64,000 nucleotides of DNA, taken from NCBI GenBank assembly GCA_903838295.1, contig CAILXX010000004.1:186001-250000 (forward strand), given 5' to 3'. This DNA comes from an uncultured Actinomycetes bacterium (GTDB taxonomy: Bacteria; Actinomycetota; Actinomycetes; Nanopelagicales; Nanopelagicaceae). The notes beneath the pieces were generated by a model, which made no database searches, was not told the DNA's origin, and saw nothing but the letters and a program-made list of their open reading frames with translations. Below, one piece after another: positions 18,574 through 30,300 of the stretch. Made by a program: the position numbers and the translations under genes. The number at the start of each line of letters is the position of its first letter. Positions within the stretch are counted from its first letter, which is position 1.

Positions 18574-19527
18574 ATGACTAAAAAGGTCTTGTTAGCCGCG
18601 CCACGTGGTTACTGTGCTGGGGTAGACCGAGCGGTCATTACCGTTGAAAAGGCGCTCGAACTCTATGGCGCACCTGTTTATGTCCGAAAAGAGATCGTCC
18701 ACAATAAGCATGTGGTCAGCACCTTAGAAGAGCGTGGAGCAATTTTTGTGGGGGAGACCGACGAGGTCCCAGAAGGTGCTTTGGTGATCTTCTCCGCCCA
18801 CGGAGTTTCCCCGGCGGTGCACGAAGCAGCAGCATCCAGAAATTTGAAGACTATTGATGCGACTTGTCCCTTGGTCACCAAGGTTCATCATGAAGTAAAG
18901 CGTTTTGCCAGAGAAGATTACGACATTTTACTCGTGGGTCACAAAGGTCATGAAGAGGTCGAGGGCACAGCAGGTGAGGCTCCCGCTAATGTCCACGTTG
19001 TCGAACGTATTGAAGACTTGGCACATATTCAGGTTCGCGACGAGAAGAAATTGATTTGGCTATCTCAGACAACCCTTAGTGTGGATGAAACTATCCAAAC
19101 GGTACGACAACTCAAAGAGCGATTCCCTCACTTAATTGATCCTCCAAGTGATGATATTTGTTATGCAACGCAGAATCGTCAAGTAGCTATTAAAGAGATT
19201 GCTCAATCATCAGACCTCGTCTTGGTTGTGGGATCTATAAATTCTTCTAATTCTGTCCGACTCGTAGAAGTATCTTTGGAGTACGGGGCGAAGGCTGCGT
19301 ATTTGGTTGATTATGCCGAAGAGGTTAAAGAAGAATGGCTTGTCGGCGTAGAGACTATTGGAGTCAGCAGTGGGGCATCTGTTCCCGAGATACTGGTTCA
19401 AGATTTATTAAAATGGTTAGCAGAGCGAGGATTTAGCGACGTTCAAACTGTCACGGCGACAGAGGAGCACTTATTGTTTGCAATTCCGCCAGAGTTACGA
19501 AAAGATCTTAAAGCTGCTGGTCGCTGA
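18574..19527 (+). CDS. ispH: 4-hydroxy-3-methylbut-2-enyl diphosphate reductase IspH
   Basis: The last step of the MEP pathway, giving isopentenyl and dimethylallyl diphosphate. The 317-residue protein has the three iron-sulfur cysteines Cys14 ('[10 protein letters not shown]'), Cys98 ('DATCPLV') and Cys196 ('[11 protein letters not shown]'), and substrate-binding histidines in 'VHNKH' (43) and 'FSAHGVSP' (76). No ribosome site; the start appears leaderless. Its products feed the cis-prenyltransferase encoded earlier in the window. It ends inside the convergent DUF6542 gene by 20 nt. Confidence 0.97.
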   Translation: MTKKVLLAAPRGYCAGVDRAVITVEKALELYGAPVYVRKEIVHNKHVVSTLEERGAIFVGETDEVPEGALVIFSAHGVSPAVHEAAASRNLKTIDATCPLVTKVHHEVKRFAREDYDILLVGHKGHEEVEGTAGEAPANVHVVERIEDLAHIQVRDEKKLIWLSQTTLSVDETIQTVRQLKERFPHLIDPPSDDICYATQNRQVAIKEIAQSSDLVLVVGSINSSNSVRLVEVSLEYGAKAAYLVDYAEEVKEEWLVGVETIGVSSGASVPEILVQDLLKWLAERGFSDVQTVTATEEHLLFAIPPELRKDLKAAGR

Positions 19528-19942
19528 CTTTCTCTGCTTTACCGCGAGAGAGATATAAGTGCCAAGCCCAGCCCAGAACACTTCCGATAACCAGATATGG
19601 CGCACCCCCACCAAGAGTGGTGACAAGATCTAATCCAAACTTTGTCATATGTAATCCTGCACCACCGACTGTACCGATTAAGATAATGCTAGAAATAAAG
19701 AATGCGATAGGTGGGTTAACGACAGTGGCAAAAGTAGTTCCACTGCGTCCAAGGTAGAAGCCACCTAAAAGTGCGATCCAGATCGCAATGCCGGTAATAA
19801 TCCCAACTTTTGCTAGCGAATATTCAATTGTTTCTAGGAAGAGAATAAGAAGCAATTGCAAAATAACTATTCCGGGATTCGTGAGTCCACGTCCCTTGAT
19901 TGGCTTAGGCATGCTTGAAAGTGCTCGAATATTGGTGCTCAT
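19508..19942 (-). CDS. DUF6542-like membrane protein
   Basis: About 144 residues with four hydrophobic segments (from '[18 protein letters not shown]' to '[18 protein letters not shown]') and a short basic tail. It resembles the actinobacterial DUF6542 proteins encoded next to ispH; function unknown. The start ATG 19942 is preferred over ATG 19951 because GAGGAG sits about 9 nt before the former and too close to the latter. It follows rmuC with one base between stop and start, so both are in one operon. Confidence 0.7.
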   Translation of the reverse strand: MSTNIRALSSMPKPIKGRGLTNPGIVILQLLLILFLETIEYSLAKVGIITGIAIWIALLGGFYLGRSGTTFATVVNPPIAFFISSIILIGTVGGAGLHMTKFGLDLVTTLGGGAPYLVIGSVLGWAWHLYLSRGKAEKVSDQQL

Positions 19943-19943
19943 G

Positions 19944-21164
19944 TCAGTCATTCTCCTCTAACTCTAGCGTCAGTTCTACTTCATCAACCTCGATGAAGTC
20001 ATCATCGCTAGGCGCTAACTTTGAATGCAATTGTCGAACGTTCTCTGAGAGTTCTGGGATTGCCTTAGGGGTTTTCCCTGAAACCTCGAGGCTGCGCATC
20101 TTCTTGGCGGCCGACAAGACGGTTGTTTCAGCGGTGGGTATCAAATCGTTGTATGCCTTGAGAGTGCTCTTGAGGCGATCTCCGACAGTAACAATTTTTT
20201 CGTGGAGTGAAGAGACATCCTTCAAGAACTTTGTAGCCAACTCTTGGATCTCGGCGGCATTTGTTGCCACACGATTCCGGCTAAAGAGGTATCCGACAGT
20301 ACGCAGCAGCGCCATCATTGATGTCGGTGTTGCGATAGTTACACCTTGAGCGAAGGCCTTATCAAGCAGCGCAGGATCTGATTTAAGTGCTTCTGTAAAG
20401 ATTGAATCGACTGGGGCATAGAGGATGACAAAGTCTGGCGAGGATCCACGTTCGGCATATTTTCGCTTTGAGAGCGCATCAATATGCTTGAGAAGATCTT
20501 TTGTGTGGGCTGCTAAAGATTCTTTCCGCGCTTGCGGATCTTCTGTTTCGAAGGCTTCATAGAATCGTTCGAATGGAAACTTGGAATCGATATATAAAAC
20601 AGATCCGCCAGGCATTGCGATTGTGATATCAGGAATAGCACCAGAACTATCATTTCGTTCTGCAGAGCGTTGACGACTGAAATGTTCACCTTCAATAAGT
20701 CCTGCACCCTCTAATAATTGTTCGAGCGCCGCTTCACCAAACTTCCCCCGAGTTTGGGAGCTTGCGAGCGCACCAGCAATTGCGCGCGTCTGATTTACGA
20801 GATTTTCATTATGGGATGCCATCTGCGTAATTTGTGATTTGATCTCTGCTTCAGCGCCAACACGACGCCGATCTGCATCTTGAGAGATTCGACTTAAATC
20901 TTCCACGCGTACCTTCATTGCTTCTAATTCTGCGTTGAGTTTCACGGTGGCTTCAGATTTATTGCGCTCTGCTTCCAGCTGTGTCCGATATTCGATCAAT
21001 ACCGATTTGTTGGAGGTGAGTTCGCTCTCTAGCGCAGCGATCCGCGCATCCTGCTGTGTGGTGTCCACGGGCTTGTTTCGACCCCTGGAGATGACCACCC
21101 CAAGCCCAATTCCGATAAAAAGCCCCAGTAGGAGGGCGACGATGGCGGTTGCGCTATTGCTCAT
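19944..21164 (-). CDS. rmuC: DNA recombination protein RmuC
   Basis: A predicted nuclease-fold protein limiting DNA inversions at short repeats in E. coli. The 406 residues comprise an N-terminal membrane anchor (about 5-23), a coiled coil (about 35-130) and the RmuC domain: 'GKFGEAALEQLLEGAGL', 'PDITIAMPGGSVLYIDSKFPFERF', 'SPDFVILYAPVDSIF' and 'ATPTSMMALLRTVGYLF' in the expected order. The PD-(D/E)xK-like Asp and Lys are seen in 'IPDITI...YIDSKFP'. The acidic C-terminal tail is of low complexity. Confidence 0.92.
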   Translation of the reverse strand: MSNSATAIVALLLGLFIGIGLGVVISRGRNKPVDTTQQDARIAALESELTSNKSVLIEYRTQLEAERNKSEATVKLNAELEAMKVRVEDLSRISQDADRRRVGAEAEIKSQITQMASHNENLVNQTRAIAGALASSQTRGKFGEAALEQLLEGAGLIEGEHFSRQRSAERNDSSGAIPDITIAMPGGSVLYIDSKFPFERFYEAFETEDPQARKESLAAHTKDLLKHIDALSKRKYAERGSSPDFVILYAPVDSIFTEALKSDPALLDKAFAQGVTIATPTSMMALLRTVGYLFSRNRVATNAAEIQELATKFLKDVSSLHEKIVTVGDRLKSTLKAYNDLIPTAETTVLSAAKKMRSLEVSGKTPKAIPELSENVRQLHSKLAPSDDDFIEVDEVELTLELEEND

Positions 21165-21215
21165 AGGCGTATCGTGGCAGGAAGGACCGACAAAGCCCCG
21201 TAGGCTCTACTCCTC

Positions 21216-22301
21216 GTGAGCCTATCTATTGGAATTGTCGGACTGCCCAATGTGGGAAAGTCGACCCTTTTTAACGCTCTGACCAAGAACAACGTTCTGG
21301 CCGCCAACTATCCCTTTGCCACAATCGAACCCAATGTTGGGGTTGTTGGGGTACCGGATCCTCGTTTGGCCCAGTTAGCAAAAATATTTGGCTCCGAAAA
21401 GCTATTGCCGGCGGCAGTCTCCTTCGTAGACATCGCTGGAATCGTCAAGGGAGCATCAGAAGGCGCCGGACTTGGTAACAAGTTTTTAGCCAACATCCGT
21501 GAAACCGATGCAATCTGCCAAGTGATCCGAGTATTTGCAGATGAGAATGTAACTCGTGAAGGTGAACGGACTTCTGCATTTGTCGACCCTGCATCAGATA
21601 TCGAAGTCATCAACACCGAACTTGCGCTCGCTGACTTGCAGACGATTGAGAAAGCTCTACCACGTCTGGAAAAAGAAGCTCGGATTCATAAAGAGAAGGC
21701 CGCAACAATTGAAGCGGTTAAAGAGGCTCAGCAGGTTTTGAATGAGGGCAAATTGTTAATCGGCTCTAAAGTCGATCTTGCCGCGATTGCCGAACTTCAG
21801 CTGATGACGACCAAACCATTTCTTTATGTATTCAATGTCGACGCGTCCGAGCTTAAGGATTTAGAACTTCGTAAGAAGTTACAAGCATTGGTCGCACCTG
21901 CCCATGCAATTTTCTTAGATGCAAAGACCGAGGCCGAACTCGCAGAACTCGATGAAGCCGACATGATCGAACTTCTCAAAGAGATCGGAATGGACGAACC
22001 AGGCTTGGCAACACTTGCAGGAGTCGGATTCGAAACTTTGGGACTCCAAACCTATTTAACCGCAGGTCCCAAAGAGGCTCGCGCGTGGACAATTCATAAA
22101 GGTGATACCGCACCAGTTGCGGCCGGTGTGATTCACACCGATTTCCAAAAAGGTTTCATCAAAGCCGAAATTGTGGCATTTGATGATTTGATAGAAGCAG
22201 GTTCAATGACAGAAGCCCGTGCTCGCGGAAAAGTCCGCATGGAAGGCAAAGAGTACGTAATGGCTGATGGTGATGTAGTGGAATTTAGGTTCAACGTATG
22301 A
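21216..22301 (+). CDS. ychF: YchF/OLA1 family ribosome-binding ATPase
   Basis: A conserved P-loop protein that prefers ATP to GTP and binds ribosomes. The 361-residue protein has G1 GLPNVGKS (8-15), '[21 protein letters not shown]' (G3 region, about 68-90), and a C-terminal TGS domain ('[17 protein letters not shown]...[13 protein letters not shown]...[10 protein letters not shown]'). It starts with GTG at 21216 with no ribosome site; TAGGCT lies 9 nt upstream. The stop overlaps the typA start by ATGA. Confidence 0.96.
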   Translation: MSLSIGIVGLPNVGKSTLFNALTKNNVLAANYPFATIEPNVGVVGVPDPRLAQLAKIFGSEKLLPAAVSFVDIAGIVKGASEGAGLGNKFLANIRETDAICQVIRVFADENVTREGERTSAFVDPASDIEVINTELALADLQTIEKALPRLEKEARIHKEKAATIEAVKEAQQVLNEGKLLIGSKVDLAAIAELQLMTTKPFLYVFNVDASELKDLELRKKLQALVAPAHAIFLDAKTEAELAELDEADMIELLKEIGMDEPGLATLAGVGFETLGLQTYLTAGPKEARAWTIHKGDTAPVAAGVIHTDFQKGFIKAEIVAFDDLIEAGSMTEARARGKVRMEGKEYVMADGDVVEFRFNV

Positions 22302-24211
22302 CAATTAAACATAAGTACGAGAAGAGTCCGTTCATCACTGGTGAACTCAAGAAGCGTGAAGATCTGCGAAACGTCGCAATCATCGCGCACGTTGACCATG
22401 GTAAGACCACTTTGGTCGATGCGATGTTGACGCAATCAGGGGCATTCTCTGAACATCAAAAAGAGGGCGAAAACCGCGATCGTGTAATGGATTCCATGGA
22501 TCTAGAACGTGAAAAAGGAATTACCATTCTTGCGAAGAACACATCGATTCGCCGTGGTGCACAGACTGTAAACATTATTGACACTCCAGGTCACGCAGAC
22601 TTTGGTGGCGAAGTTGAGCGCGGACTTGAGATGGTGGATGGGGTTATTCTGCTTGTTGATGCATCAGAAGGGCCACTGCCTCAGACTCGTTTCGTATTGC
22701 GTAAAGCTCTCGAAAAGAATCTGCCGGTGATTCTTTTGATCAACAAGGTGGATCGTCCCGATTCACGTATCGCAGAAGTCGTTGACGAGGCTTATGGCCT
22801 CTTCTTAGATCTTGATGCCAATGAAGAACAAATTGAATTCCCAATCGTCTACGCATCTGCCAAGGCCGGACGTTCTTCTCTCAATCGCCCAGACAATGGT
22901 GCGATGCCAGATAACGAAAACTTAGATTCACTTTTTGAGATAATTTTTAATACGATCCCCGCTCCGGTTTATCACGAGAATGCGCCGTTGCAGGCTCACG
23001 TAACAAACCTTGACTCATCTCCTTATCTTGGTCGTCTTGCACTCTGCCGAATTCGCGAGGGTGTCATCAAAAAGGGCGAGATGGTTATGTGGATGAAGAA
23101 CGATGGCACAAGTGAGCGAGTGAAAATCGCAGAGCTTTTGATCACGAATGGTCTGGAGCGCGTATCAGCGCTGGAAGCGGGCCCTGGCGATATCGTCGCT
23201 ATTGCCGGTATCGAAACAATTACCTTGGGCGAGACCCTGGCTGATCTGGAGAAGCCACATGCTTTGCCTCTGATCATTGTTGATGAGCCATCTATTTCGA
23301 TGACGATTGGTATTAACACATCTCCTCTTGCCGGACAGGAAGGAAAACTTCTTACTGCTCGCCAGGTGAAAAACCGGCTCGATGCAGAACTAATCGGTAA
23401 CGTTTCACTTCGCGTGCTAAATACAGATCGCCCAGATACCTGGGAAGTTCAGGGTCGCGGAGAACTGCAACTCGCAGTTCTGGTTGAAATCATGCGCCGT
23501 GAAGGTTTCGAATTGACTGTCGGAAAGCCCCAAGTGGTTGTCAAGACGGTCGATGGAAAGCTGCAAGAGCCGATGGAACGCCTGACAGTTGATATCCCTG
23601 ATGAGTATCTCGGTGTCGTCACGCAGCTCATGGCGCTTCGCAAAGGTCGCATGGAGCAGATGGTGAACCATGGAACAGGTTGGATCCGCATGGATTACAA
23701 AGTTCCATCGCGTGGTCTCATCGGATTTAGAACTGAGTTCCTGACCGAAACCCGTGGAACTGGCCTCATTCACCACGTCTTTGATGGTTACGAGAACTGG
23801 CACGGCGAAATTCGTACACGTCTTAGCGGTTCGCTGGTATCCGATCGCCGCGGAGTCGTCACTGCGTATGCGGTTGACGGTGTCCAAGAGCGTGGTGTCA
23901 TCTTCCTAGAAGTTGGAACCGAAGTCTACGAAGGCATGATCGTCGGCGAGAATTCACGTACAGAAGATATGGATGTCAATATCGTTCGTGAGAAGAAGTT
24001 GACCAACATGCGTTCATCTGGCGCCGATGATGCAAACCGCATTGTTCCGCCACGCTTACTCAACCTGGAGCAAGCTCTTGAATTCTGTCGCGAAGATGAG
24101 TGCATTGAGGTAACTCCTAAGCACGTTCGCATTCGCAAGACAGTTCTGGACCAGAATGAGCGCGCACGCACCGTAGGCCGAAATAAGAAGGTTAACCTGA
24201 CCTCCGAATAA
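22298..24211 (+). CDS. typA: Translational GTPase TypA/BipA
   Basis: A ribosome-associated GTPase that helps large-subunit assembly and stress adaptation. The 637-residue protein has '[17 protein letters not shown]' (G1), '[17 protein letters not shown]' (switch I), '[14 protein letters not shown]' (G3), 'NKVDRPDSR' (G4), and the BipA-specific C-terminal domain ('[21 protein letters not shown]' near 470). Translationally coupled to ychF through ATGA. Confidence 0.97.
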   Translation: MTIKHKYEKSPFITGELKKREDLRNVAIIAHVDHGKTTLVDAMLTQSGAFSEHQKEGENRDRVMDSMDLEREKGITILAKNTSIRRGAQTVNIIDTPGHADFGGEVERGLEMVDGVILLVDASEGPLPQTRFVLRKALEKNLPVILLINKVDRPDSRIAEVVDEAYGLFLDLDANEEQIEFPIVYASAKAGRSSLNRPDNGAMPDNENLDSLFEIIFNTIPAPVYHENAPLQAHVTNLDSSPYLGRLALCRIREGVIKKGEMVMWMKNDGTSERVKIAELLITNGLERVSALEAGPGDIVAIAGIETITLGETLADLEKPHALPLIIVDEPSISMTIGINTSPLAGQEGKLLTARQVKNRLDAELIGNVSLRVLNTDRPDTWEVQGRGELQLAVLVEIMRREGFELTVGKPQVVVKTVDGKLQEPMERLTVDIPDEYLGVVTQLMALRKGRMEQMVNHGTGWIRMDYKVPSRGLIGFRTEFLTETRGTGLIHHVFDGYENWHGEIRTRLSGSLVSDRRGVVTAYAVDGVQERGVIFLEVGTEVYEGMIVGENSRTEDMDVNIVREKKLTNMRSSGADDANRIVPPRLLNLEQALEFCREDECIEVTPKHVRIRKTVLDQNERARTVGRNKKVNLTSE

Positions 24212-24236
24212 CCAGGGTGATGTCAGCGCTTTCGGG

Positions 24237-24242
24237 TTAAAT
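24237..24242 (+). promoter_or_regulatory. -10 element for leaderless adnA
   Basis: TTAAAT lies 6 nt before the ATG at 24249; no ribosome site is visible. Confidence 0.4.
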
Positions 24243-24248
24243 ATCCCT

Positions 24249-27200
24249 ATGGCCGAAGCAGTGAAAAAATTAAAGTTGGTACGGCGCCCCGCGTCCGTGC
24301 CAACTTTTACCTTTTCTGCCGAACAGCAAGCAGTTATTGCGCATCGAGGTTCACCATTGGTTGTTTTTGGGGGAGCTGGTAGCGGCAAAACCACCACTTT
24401 GATTGAATCTGTAATCGCAAGAGTTAAAGATGGAGTAGATCCAAACTCTATTCTGATTATTACTTATGGGCGTGAGCGTGCATCTGATTTGCGCGACGCA
24501 ATTGCACGCCGCGCTGGATCAACTTCTTTTGAACCGCTAGCTCGCACTTTCCATTCACTTGCCTTCTCAATTCTTAACGAAAAATTGGCCCCAGAGAACC
24601 TTCGTTATGTTTTGATTTCTGGCGCGGAACAAGATGCGGCAATCAAAGCGATGTTGCAAAACCCTCACGTAACCATCCCTTGGCATTCTGAGCTAAAAGA
24701 TGCGCTAGAAACTCGAGGATTTGTCCGAGAAGTACGCGATTTAATTCTTCGCGCCACCGAACTTGGATTGACTCCGAAAGATCTTCAGGTACTTGCCAAG
24801 ACACTGGGCGAGAAATATTGGGATGGAGCAGGCCATTTTTGGTCTTCGTATTACGGGGCATCAGAGCTTCAAAGCGCTACGGTTGGTGAAGGACTAGTAC
24901 GTATCGACCCCAGTGCAATCATTCATGAAGCTTTAGACTTCTTGCGAGCCGATAAGAAGCGGTTGCAATATTTTAGAGAACGCTTCACAACAATTATTAT
25001 TGATGAATTCCAAGAGAGCGACAAGTCCCAACGTGAATTATTAAGAATCTTAGCTGGGAGTGAGACCTTAATTTTTGCAGATCCAGATTCTGCTGTTGGT
25101 AGGTTCCGTGGGGCTGACCCCGATGGCGTTGTGCGCGACCTAGATAATCTGCAGAATTTTCCGACGGCGAAAATGCTGCTCACCAAAAATTTTCGATCGA
25201 ATGCAGATCTTTCGACTCTCTCTGATGGCATTGCATCACACCTTCACTCACAATCGTTGACTCGTCCGAAGGTCCCTTCTAGTTTCCCTCTAAGAATTGA
25301 TCCCGCCACTCAAGCAATCCAGCTTGCAAAGTTGGCTTCTCCGAGTGAATCCGCCAATTACATTGCACACGCATTCCGATCTGCACACCTAAAAGATGGA
25401 GTCCCCTGGTCTGGCATGGCGGTAATTCTGCGTAGCCCCGGGCAAGAAGTACAAGCACTCCAGAGAGCTTTTTCTCTAAACGCGATTCCAATTTCTATCG
25501 ATGCAACCGCTTTGGCACTTGCAGATAATCCTGCGATTAAGCCACTTCTGGCCGTTGCTCAAATCGCTCTTCGTAGCAAGCCATTGGTGGCTTCGGATTG
25601 GCCGATGCTAGAAGAGATATTGCTTTCAGAATTCGGTGGAGCTGATGCGCTCCAACTGCGGCAGATTCGATTAGCTTTGACGAAAGTTAGAACGGATCAT
25701 CGGAGTAGCACAGAGATGATGATCGATGCGCTTACAGAGAAGAGTGCAGAACTTCCGTGGGAAGAGATCCTTCCAATCAAGCGGATTAACGATTTGATAA
25801 CTGCGGCAAAGAAATCCCTGCGCACCTCGAACGATATTTCTGACCTCTTATGGTCGATCTGGAATTGCGCAGTGGATTATGATGGCAGAAAAATGGCAGA
25901 AGTTTGGCGGGATCGAGCATTTAAAGGTGGCAACAAAGGTGCAGCCGCAGATCGTGATCTCGATGCCGTAATACAACTCTTCGAGTCAGCTCGCCGATTT
26001 ACCGAACGCAATCAGAGTGCGCAACCACAATTATTTATCGATCAAATACTCGGCGAGCGAATCTTGAGTGATTCAATTACCTCTACCGCCCAGCGAGAGG
26101 AGGTTGTATCGGTAATGACTGTGCATTCAGCAAAGGGATTGGAATGGGATTTCGTTGCGATCACAGGATTACAAGAAGGTAATTGGCCAAACCTCAAGGA
26201 GCGCGGATCGCTCTTGGGCTCAGAGCGTCTGGTGGAATCTCAACGTACAGGTCTTACTTCTTTAAATGAAATTCTTGCCGCAACTTCATCTGGGCTGATC
26301 GAGGATGAGCGACGCCTACTTTATGTCGCGATTACGCGGGCCAAGAAGCGATTGCTCATAACAGCATTTCAAGAGGAAGATTCTCAACCATCTAGGTACT
26401 TCGAAGAGTTATATGAAAGTGTGCATGGCGAAAATTCTGATGAATTCCAGAGCGCCCCACCCCGGTCCTTGACGAGCCAATCCTTGGTCGCAACCTTGCG
26501 AAGGGAGGCGATGGATGGATCTGAATTTGCAGCGTCTCTTCTTAGAACTATCGCTGATGCAGGAATTCAAAGCGCAGATCCAGAGAATTGGTTAGGTGTC
26601 AGGCCAATGAGTAGTGATTTGCCTGTCGTTGCGCCGTCAGAGAAAGTTTATGTTTCACCGAGTTCTCTCGCCTCTTTCGATGACTGTGGACTTAAGTGGT
26701 TCCTTGAACGTGCTGGTGCACAGGATGGAGACTCCACGGCACAATTACTGGGAGTCGCTATTCACTTTATTGCTAAGCAGATCCATAAGAATCCAGATCT
26801 AACTCTTGCCGAAGGTATTGCTCAATTGACCGAAGCATGGCCGGTCGTTGATCAAAATGTTGGTTGGTATAAATCTGTGCAACTCAAAGAGGCACAAAAT
26901 ATGTTGACTCGTTTCTTTGAATGGCACAGCGCAAATGAGAGAAAGTTGATCTTGGTTGAAGAGAAGTTTGAAGTTGAATTTGGTCGGGCGATCCTCAAAG
27001 GAAGTGTTGATCGTTTAGAGCGAGATGAAATTTCTGGTGAGTATTTTGTTGTAGATCTCAAGACCGGATCACCAAGTACAAAGAAGCAAGCGGAAGAGAA
27101 TAAACAGCTTTCCGCATACCAACTTGCCGTGGTTAAGGAAGGATTTAAAGACCTGCCCAGCGAGTTGCGAACTTCTGGTGCCGGGTTGCTCTTTTTGAAG

Positions 27201-27395
27201 AAAGAGACAAAGAAGAACGAAACTATTGATCAGCCATCAATCAACGTTGAAGTGGTTGAAGCTGAAGTCAAAGAGGCAGCAGAAGGTATGGCAGCCGCAA
27301 CTTTTACTGCTGTTATTAATGATCGTTGCCGTACTTGTGCAATCAAAACGCTCTGCCCACTGCAATCACGGGGTCGGAGCGTGATCGAGGAATGA
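24249..27395 (+). CDS. adnA: AdnA: UvrD-type helicase fused to RecB-type Fe-S nuclease
   Basis: One subunit of the actinobacterial AdnAB motor-nuclease that resects double-strand DNA ends. The 1048-residue protein has an SF1A motor: Q motif 'FSAEQQAVI' (22-30), Walker A GGAGSGKT (41-48), DEFQ near 251, 'TKNFRSN', 'TVHSAKGLEWD' and 'LLYVAITRAKKRL'. The C-terminal nuclease shows Asp921, Asp936 and Lys938 ('VVDLKTG'), and four cysteines for an iron-sulfur cluster at 813, 1027, 1030 and 1036, with the usual C-x2-C-x5-C ending. All catalytic residues look intact. Coupled to adnB by ATGA. Confidence 0.93.
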   Translation: MAEAVKKLKLVRRPASVPTFTFSAEQQAVIAHRGSPLVVFGGAGSGKTTTLIESVIARVKDGVDPNSILIITYGRERASDLRDAIARRAGSTSFEPLARTFHSLAFSILNEKLAPENLRYVLISGAEQDAAIKAMLQNPHVTIPWHSELKDALETRGFVREVRDLILRATELGLTPKDLQVLAKTLGEKYWDGAGHFWSSYYGASELQSATVGEGLVRIDPSAIIHEALDFLRADKKRLQYFRERFTTIIIDEFQESDKSQRELLRILAGSETLIFADPDSAVGRFRGADPDGVVRDLDNLQNFPTAKMLLTKNFRSNADLSTLSDGIASHLHSQSLTRPKVPSSFPLRIDPATQAIQLAKLASPSESANYIAHAFRSAHLKDGVPWSGMAVILRSPGQEVQALQRAFSLNAIPISIDATALALADNPAIKPLLAVAQIALRSKPLVASDWPMLEEILLSEFGGADALQLRQIRLALTKVRTDHRSSTEMMIDALTEKSAELPWEEILPIKRINDLITAAKKSLRTSNDISDLLWSIWNCAVDYDGRKMAEVWRDRAFKGGNKGAAADRDLDAVIQLFESARRFTERNQSAQPQLFIDQILGERILSDSITSTAQREEVVSVMTVHSAKGLEWDFVAITGLQEGNWPNLKERGSLLGSERLVESQRTGLTSLNEILAATSSGLIEDERRLLYVAITRAKKRLLITAFQEEDSQPSRYFEELYESVHGENSDEFQSAPPRSLTSQSLVATLRREAMDGSEFAASLLRTIADAGIQSADPENWLGVRPMSSDLPVVAPSEKVYVSPSSLASFDDCGLKWFLERAGAQDGDSTAQLLGVAIHFIAKQIHKNPDLTLAEGIAQLTEAWPVVDQNVGWYKSVQLKEAQNMLTRFFEWHSANERKLILVEEKFEVEFGRAILKGSVDRLERDEISGEYFVVDLKTGSPSTKKQAEENKQLSAYQLAVVKEGFKDLPSELRTSGAGLLFLKKETKKNETIDQPSINVEVVEAEVKEAAEGMAAATFTAVINDRCRTCAIKTLCPLQSRGRSVIEE

Positions 27396-30300
27396 ATGCA
27401 AAAATAGTCGATGGCCAAATTATTCTCCAACGAGAAATTACCGCGACCCAGATCGCTCAAGCACTACACCAGGCCGGCGGAAAACTTATTGAACCGACAG
27501 ACGAGCAGCGCCTAATTATTGAATCTAGACACTTTGGTCCATCGGTGATCATTGCGGGTGCCGGGTCTGGAAAGACGGAGACTATGTCCCAACGCGTGCT
27601 CTGGTTGGTTGCTAATGAAGTCGTTGCTCCGCAAGAGATTTTGGGACTCACCTTCACGCGTAAAGCCGCGGGCGAACTTTCTATACGAATCCGAAAGCGC
27701 CTACGTCAATTACGCAAAGTTGGTTTATTACCGCCAGATCCAAGTACCGGCTTAGCTCGCGATATTTCCGTCGAGGTATCGACTTACCACTCTTATGCTG
27801 GACGTACTTTGGTTGAACACGGCATCAGAATGGGAATCGATGCAGATTCTGAACCACTGGGTGAGGCGGCCGCTTGGCAACTGACTTCTCGTATCGTCAA
27901 TAGTTTTACCGATGTTGACCATGAGATCGTTCATAAGCCTGATTACATTGTCGAGGCGGTTATGACCTTATCTGGCGAACTAGGAGAGCATGCAAAGACG
28001 GTCTCTGATATCCGTAATTATTTACAAGAGAACTTAGCGCGATTCGAAGCCGTCACTAATGGATCAAACGAGGCGATTCGCGATGCGGTGCTGACAGCCA
28101 AGGAGAGATTGGCCATATTACCAATGGTGGAAAAAGTTGATCAGCTTCGGCTAGAGAGCGGACAACTAACTTTTAACGACCAGATGTCATATGCGGCGAA
28201 GCTTGTTGAATCTGTGCCAGAAATCGGTGGCATCGAACGCTCAAAGTATCGAGTGGTTCTACTCGATGAATATCAAGATACTTCTTATTCGCAAGTCAGA
28301 TTCCTCTCCGCACTCTTTGGCGGTGGGCACGCAGTGACCGCAGTTGGGGATCCAAATCAGGCGATTTACGGCTGGCGGGGAGCAAGTGCAGAAACATTGG
28401 GCACCTTTTCGCAACACTTTGGTGGAGAGTGCAGGGAGTATGACCTACTAACAACTTGGCGTAATGACGAGAAGATCTTAGAGTTTGCAAATATAGTTGT
28501 AGGCAAGATTGCCGAACTTTCTCTAAATCAAAATTCTCAACAAAACTCTCAAAAAATTGCTGTAAAACCTCTTGTTGCCCGACCTGGAGCGGGTTCAGGT
28601 TTTCTGACCTGTGGGCTCTACTCCACAGTGACTGAAGAGGCAGAGGCTATTGCGGATTATTTTGCAGCGATGTGGAATCATCCAGAGCGAATTGCGCGCC
28701 TTGAGGATGATCGATCAAGCTTCGCGGTTTTGGTAAGAGTGAAGGCCTACATACCTTTGATCGAAAGTGCACTTCGTGATCGTGGAATTCCAACAGAGGT
28801 AGTTGGTGTCGGTGGGTTAATCCACATTCCTGAGATTGCAGATATTGTCGCGCTGCTCCGGACAATCTCATTCCCAGATTCAGGAACTTCCTTAGCACGG
28901 CTCTTGGTCGGACCACGTCTTGCGCTGGGCCCTAAAGATTTAGCCGCCCTAGGTTCTTATTCGCGAACCATCGCCCAATCTTCTCATTCGCGTAGGAGTG
29001 AGCGACTAGAAGAGATACTGGAAAACGGCGCAGAGAGCCCTGTTGAAGCAGAAGACTTTGCAATTGGTTCAATCATTGAAGCCATGGAAGTAATTGATGC
29101 AGCGCCATCGCAGGATTTCTCGCCCGAAGGACTAAGGCGCCTCAAGGAATTCGCAGGCGATTTGACTGCGCTGCGTCGTGAATTAACTGGTTCGATAACC
29201 GATGTAATTATTGAAGCAGAACGATTCCTTAAATTAGATACAGAAGTGCTGGTTCGCGACGGGTGGAAGAATGGTCGTCGTCACTTGGACAAATTCTTAG
29301 ATGAAGCTGCTGCCTTCCAACGCACCGGTGGCACCATCGCTAATTTCTTGCAGTGGCTAGAAACTGCAGAGAAGCGCGAAGGTGGGCTAAAGCCAGCCAC
29401 AGTCACTGTTAACAACAGAGCCGCCCAGATCCTGACTGTGCATGCTGCAAAAGGCGCAGAGTGGGATGTCGTTGCAGTTCCTGGACTACTAAAAGATGTA
29501 TTTCCTAATCAAGCTCGTTCTAGTTCGTGGACAAAATATCCTGGTGCGCTGCCGATTTCATTCCGCGGAGATCATTTGCAGTTTCAGGATTTCGAATTCC
29601 CACAGGGTGATGATGCGATTAAGGCATCGGTTGTCAAGAAATCACTTGATACTTTTAACGATCATTGGAAAGCGAAACATTATCTAGAGGAACTGCGATT
29701 GGGATATGTCGCTTTCACTCGGGCCAAGACCCATCTCTTCTGTACCGCAACATGGTTCCGCGAAGGAAAAGAGGCGGTGGATCCAAGTATCCTCTTTGAT
29801 TTACTGCATACGTATTTGGAAGATTCTGATCCAGAAGCAATTCTCTCTGACATCGACAAGCCCGAAGAAAATCCGAATATTGCTAATCCCAAGAGCGCAA
29901 TCTGGCCGATTACGAGCAGTAGAGCGACTTTGATTCAGGAATCTGCCCTGCTTGTAAAGAAAGCATCTCCTCTTGATGTTGAATCAGCGATTGCGACCGA
30001 GACCGATCCAGAGAAACTTTCGCTGCTCCACGATGCCAATTCTCTGGTTGTTGAACTAGCACGGCGGCGCTCACAGGAGATCATTTATTTACCAGACCGC
30101 CTTTCGGTATCATCACTCATCAATTTGAAGAGCAATCCAGATGAGATGGCTCTAAATCTGCGCCGTCCGATGCCACGTCATACAGATCTTTTTGCTAAGC
30201 GGGGTACCGAATTTCATTTATGGATTGAACGCCATTTTGGATCACAAACCCTCTTTGATGAAGATCTCTTTGACCCGATGGCGAAAGAAGATTTCACTCT

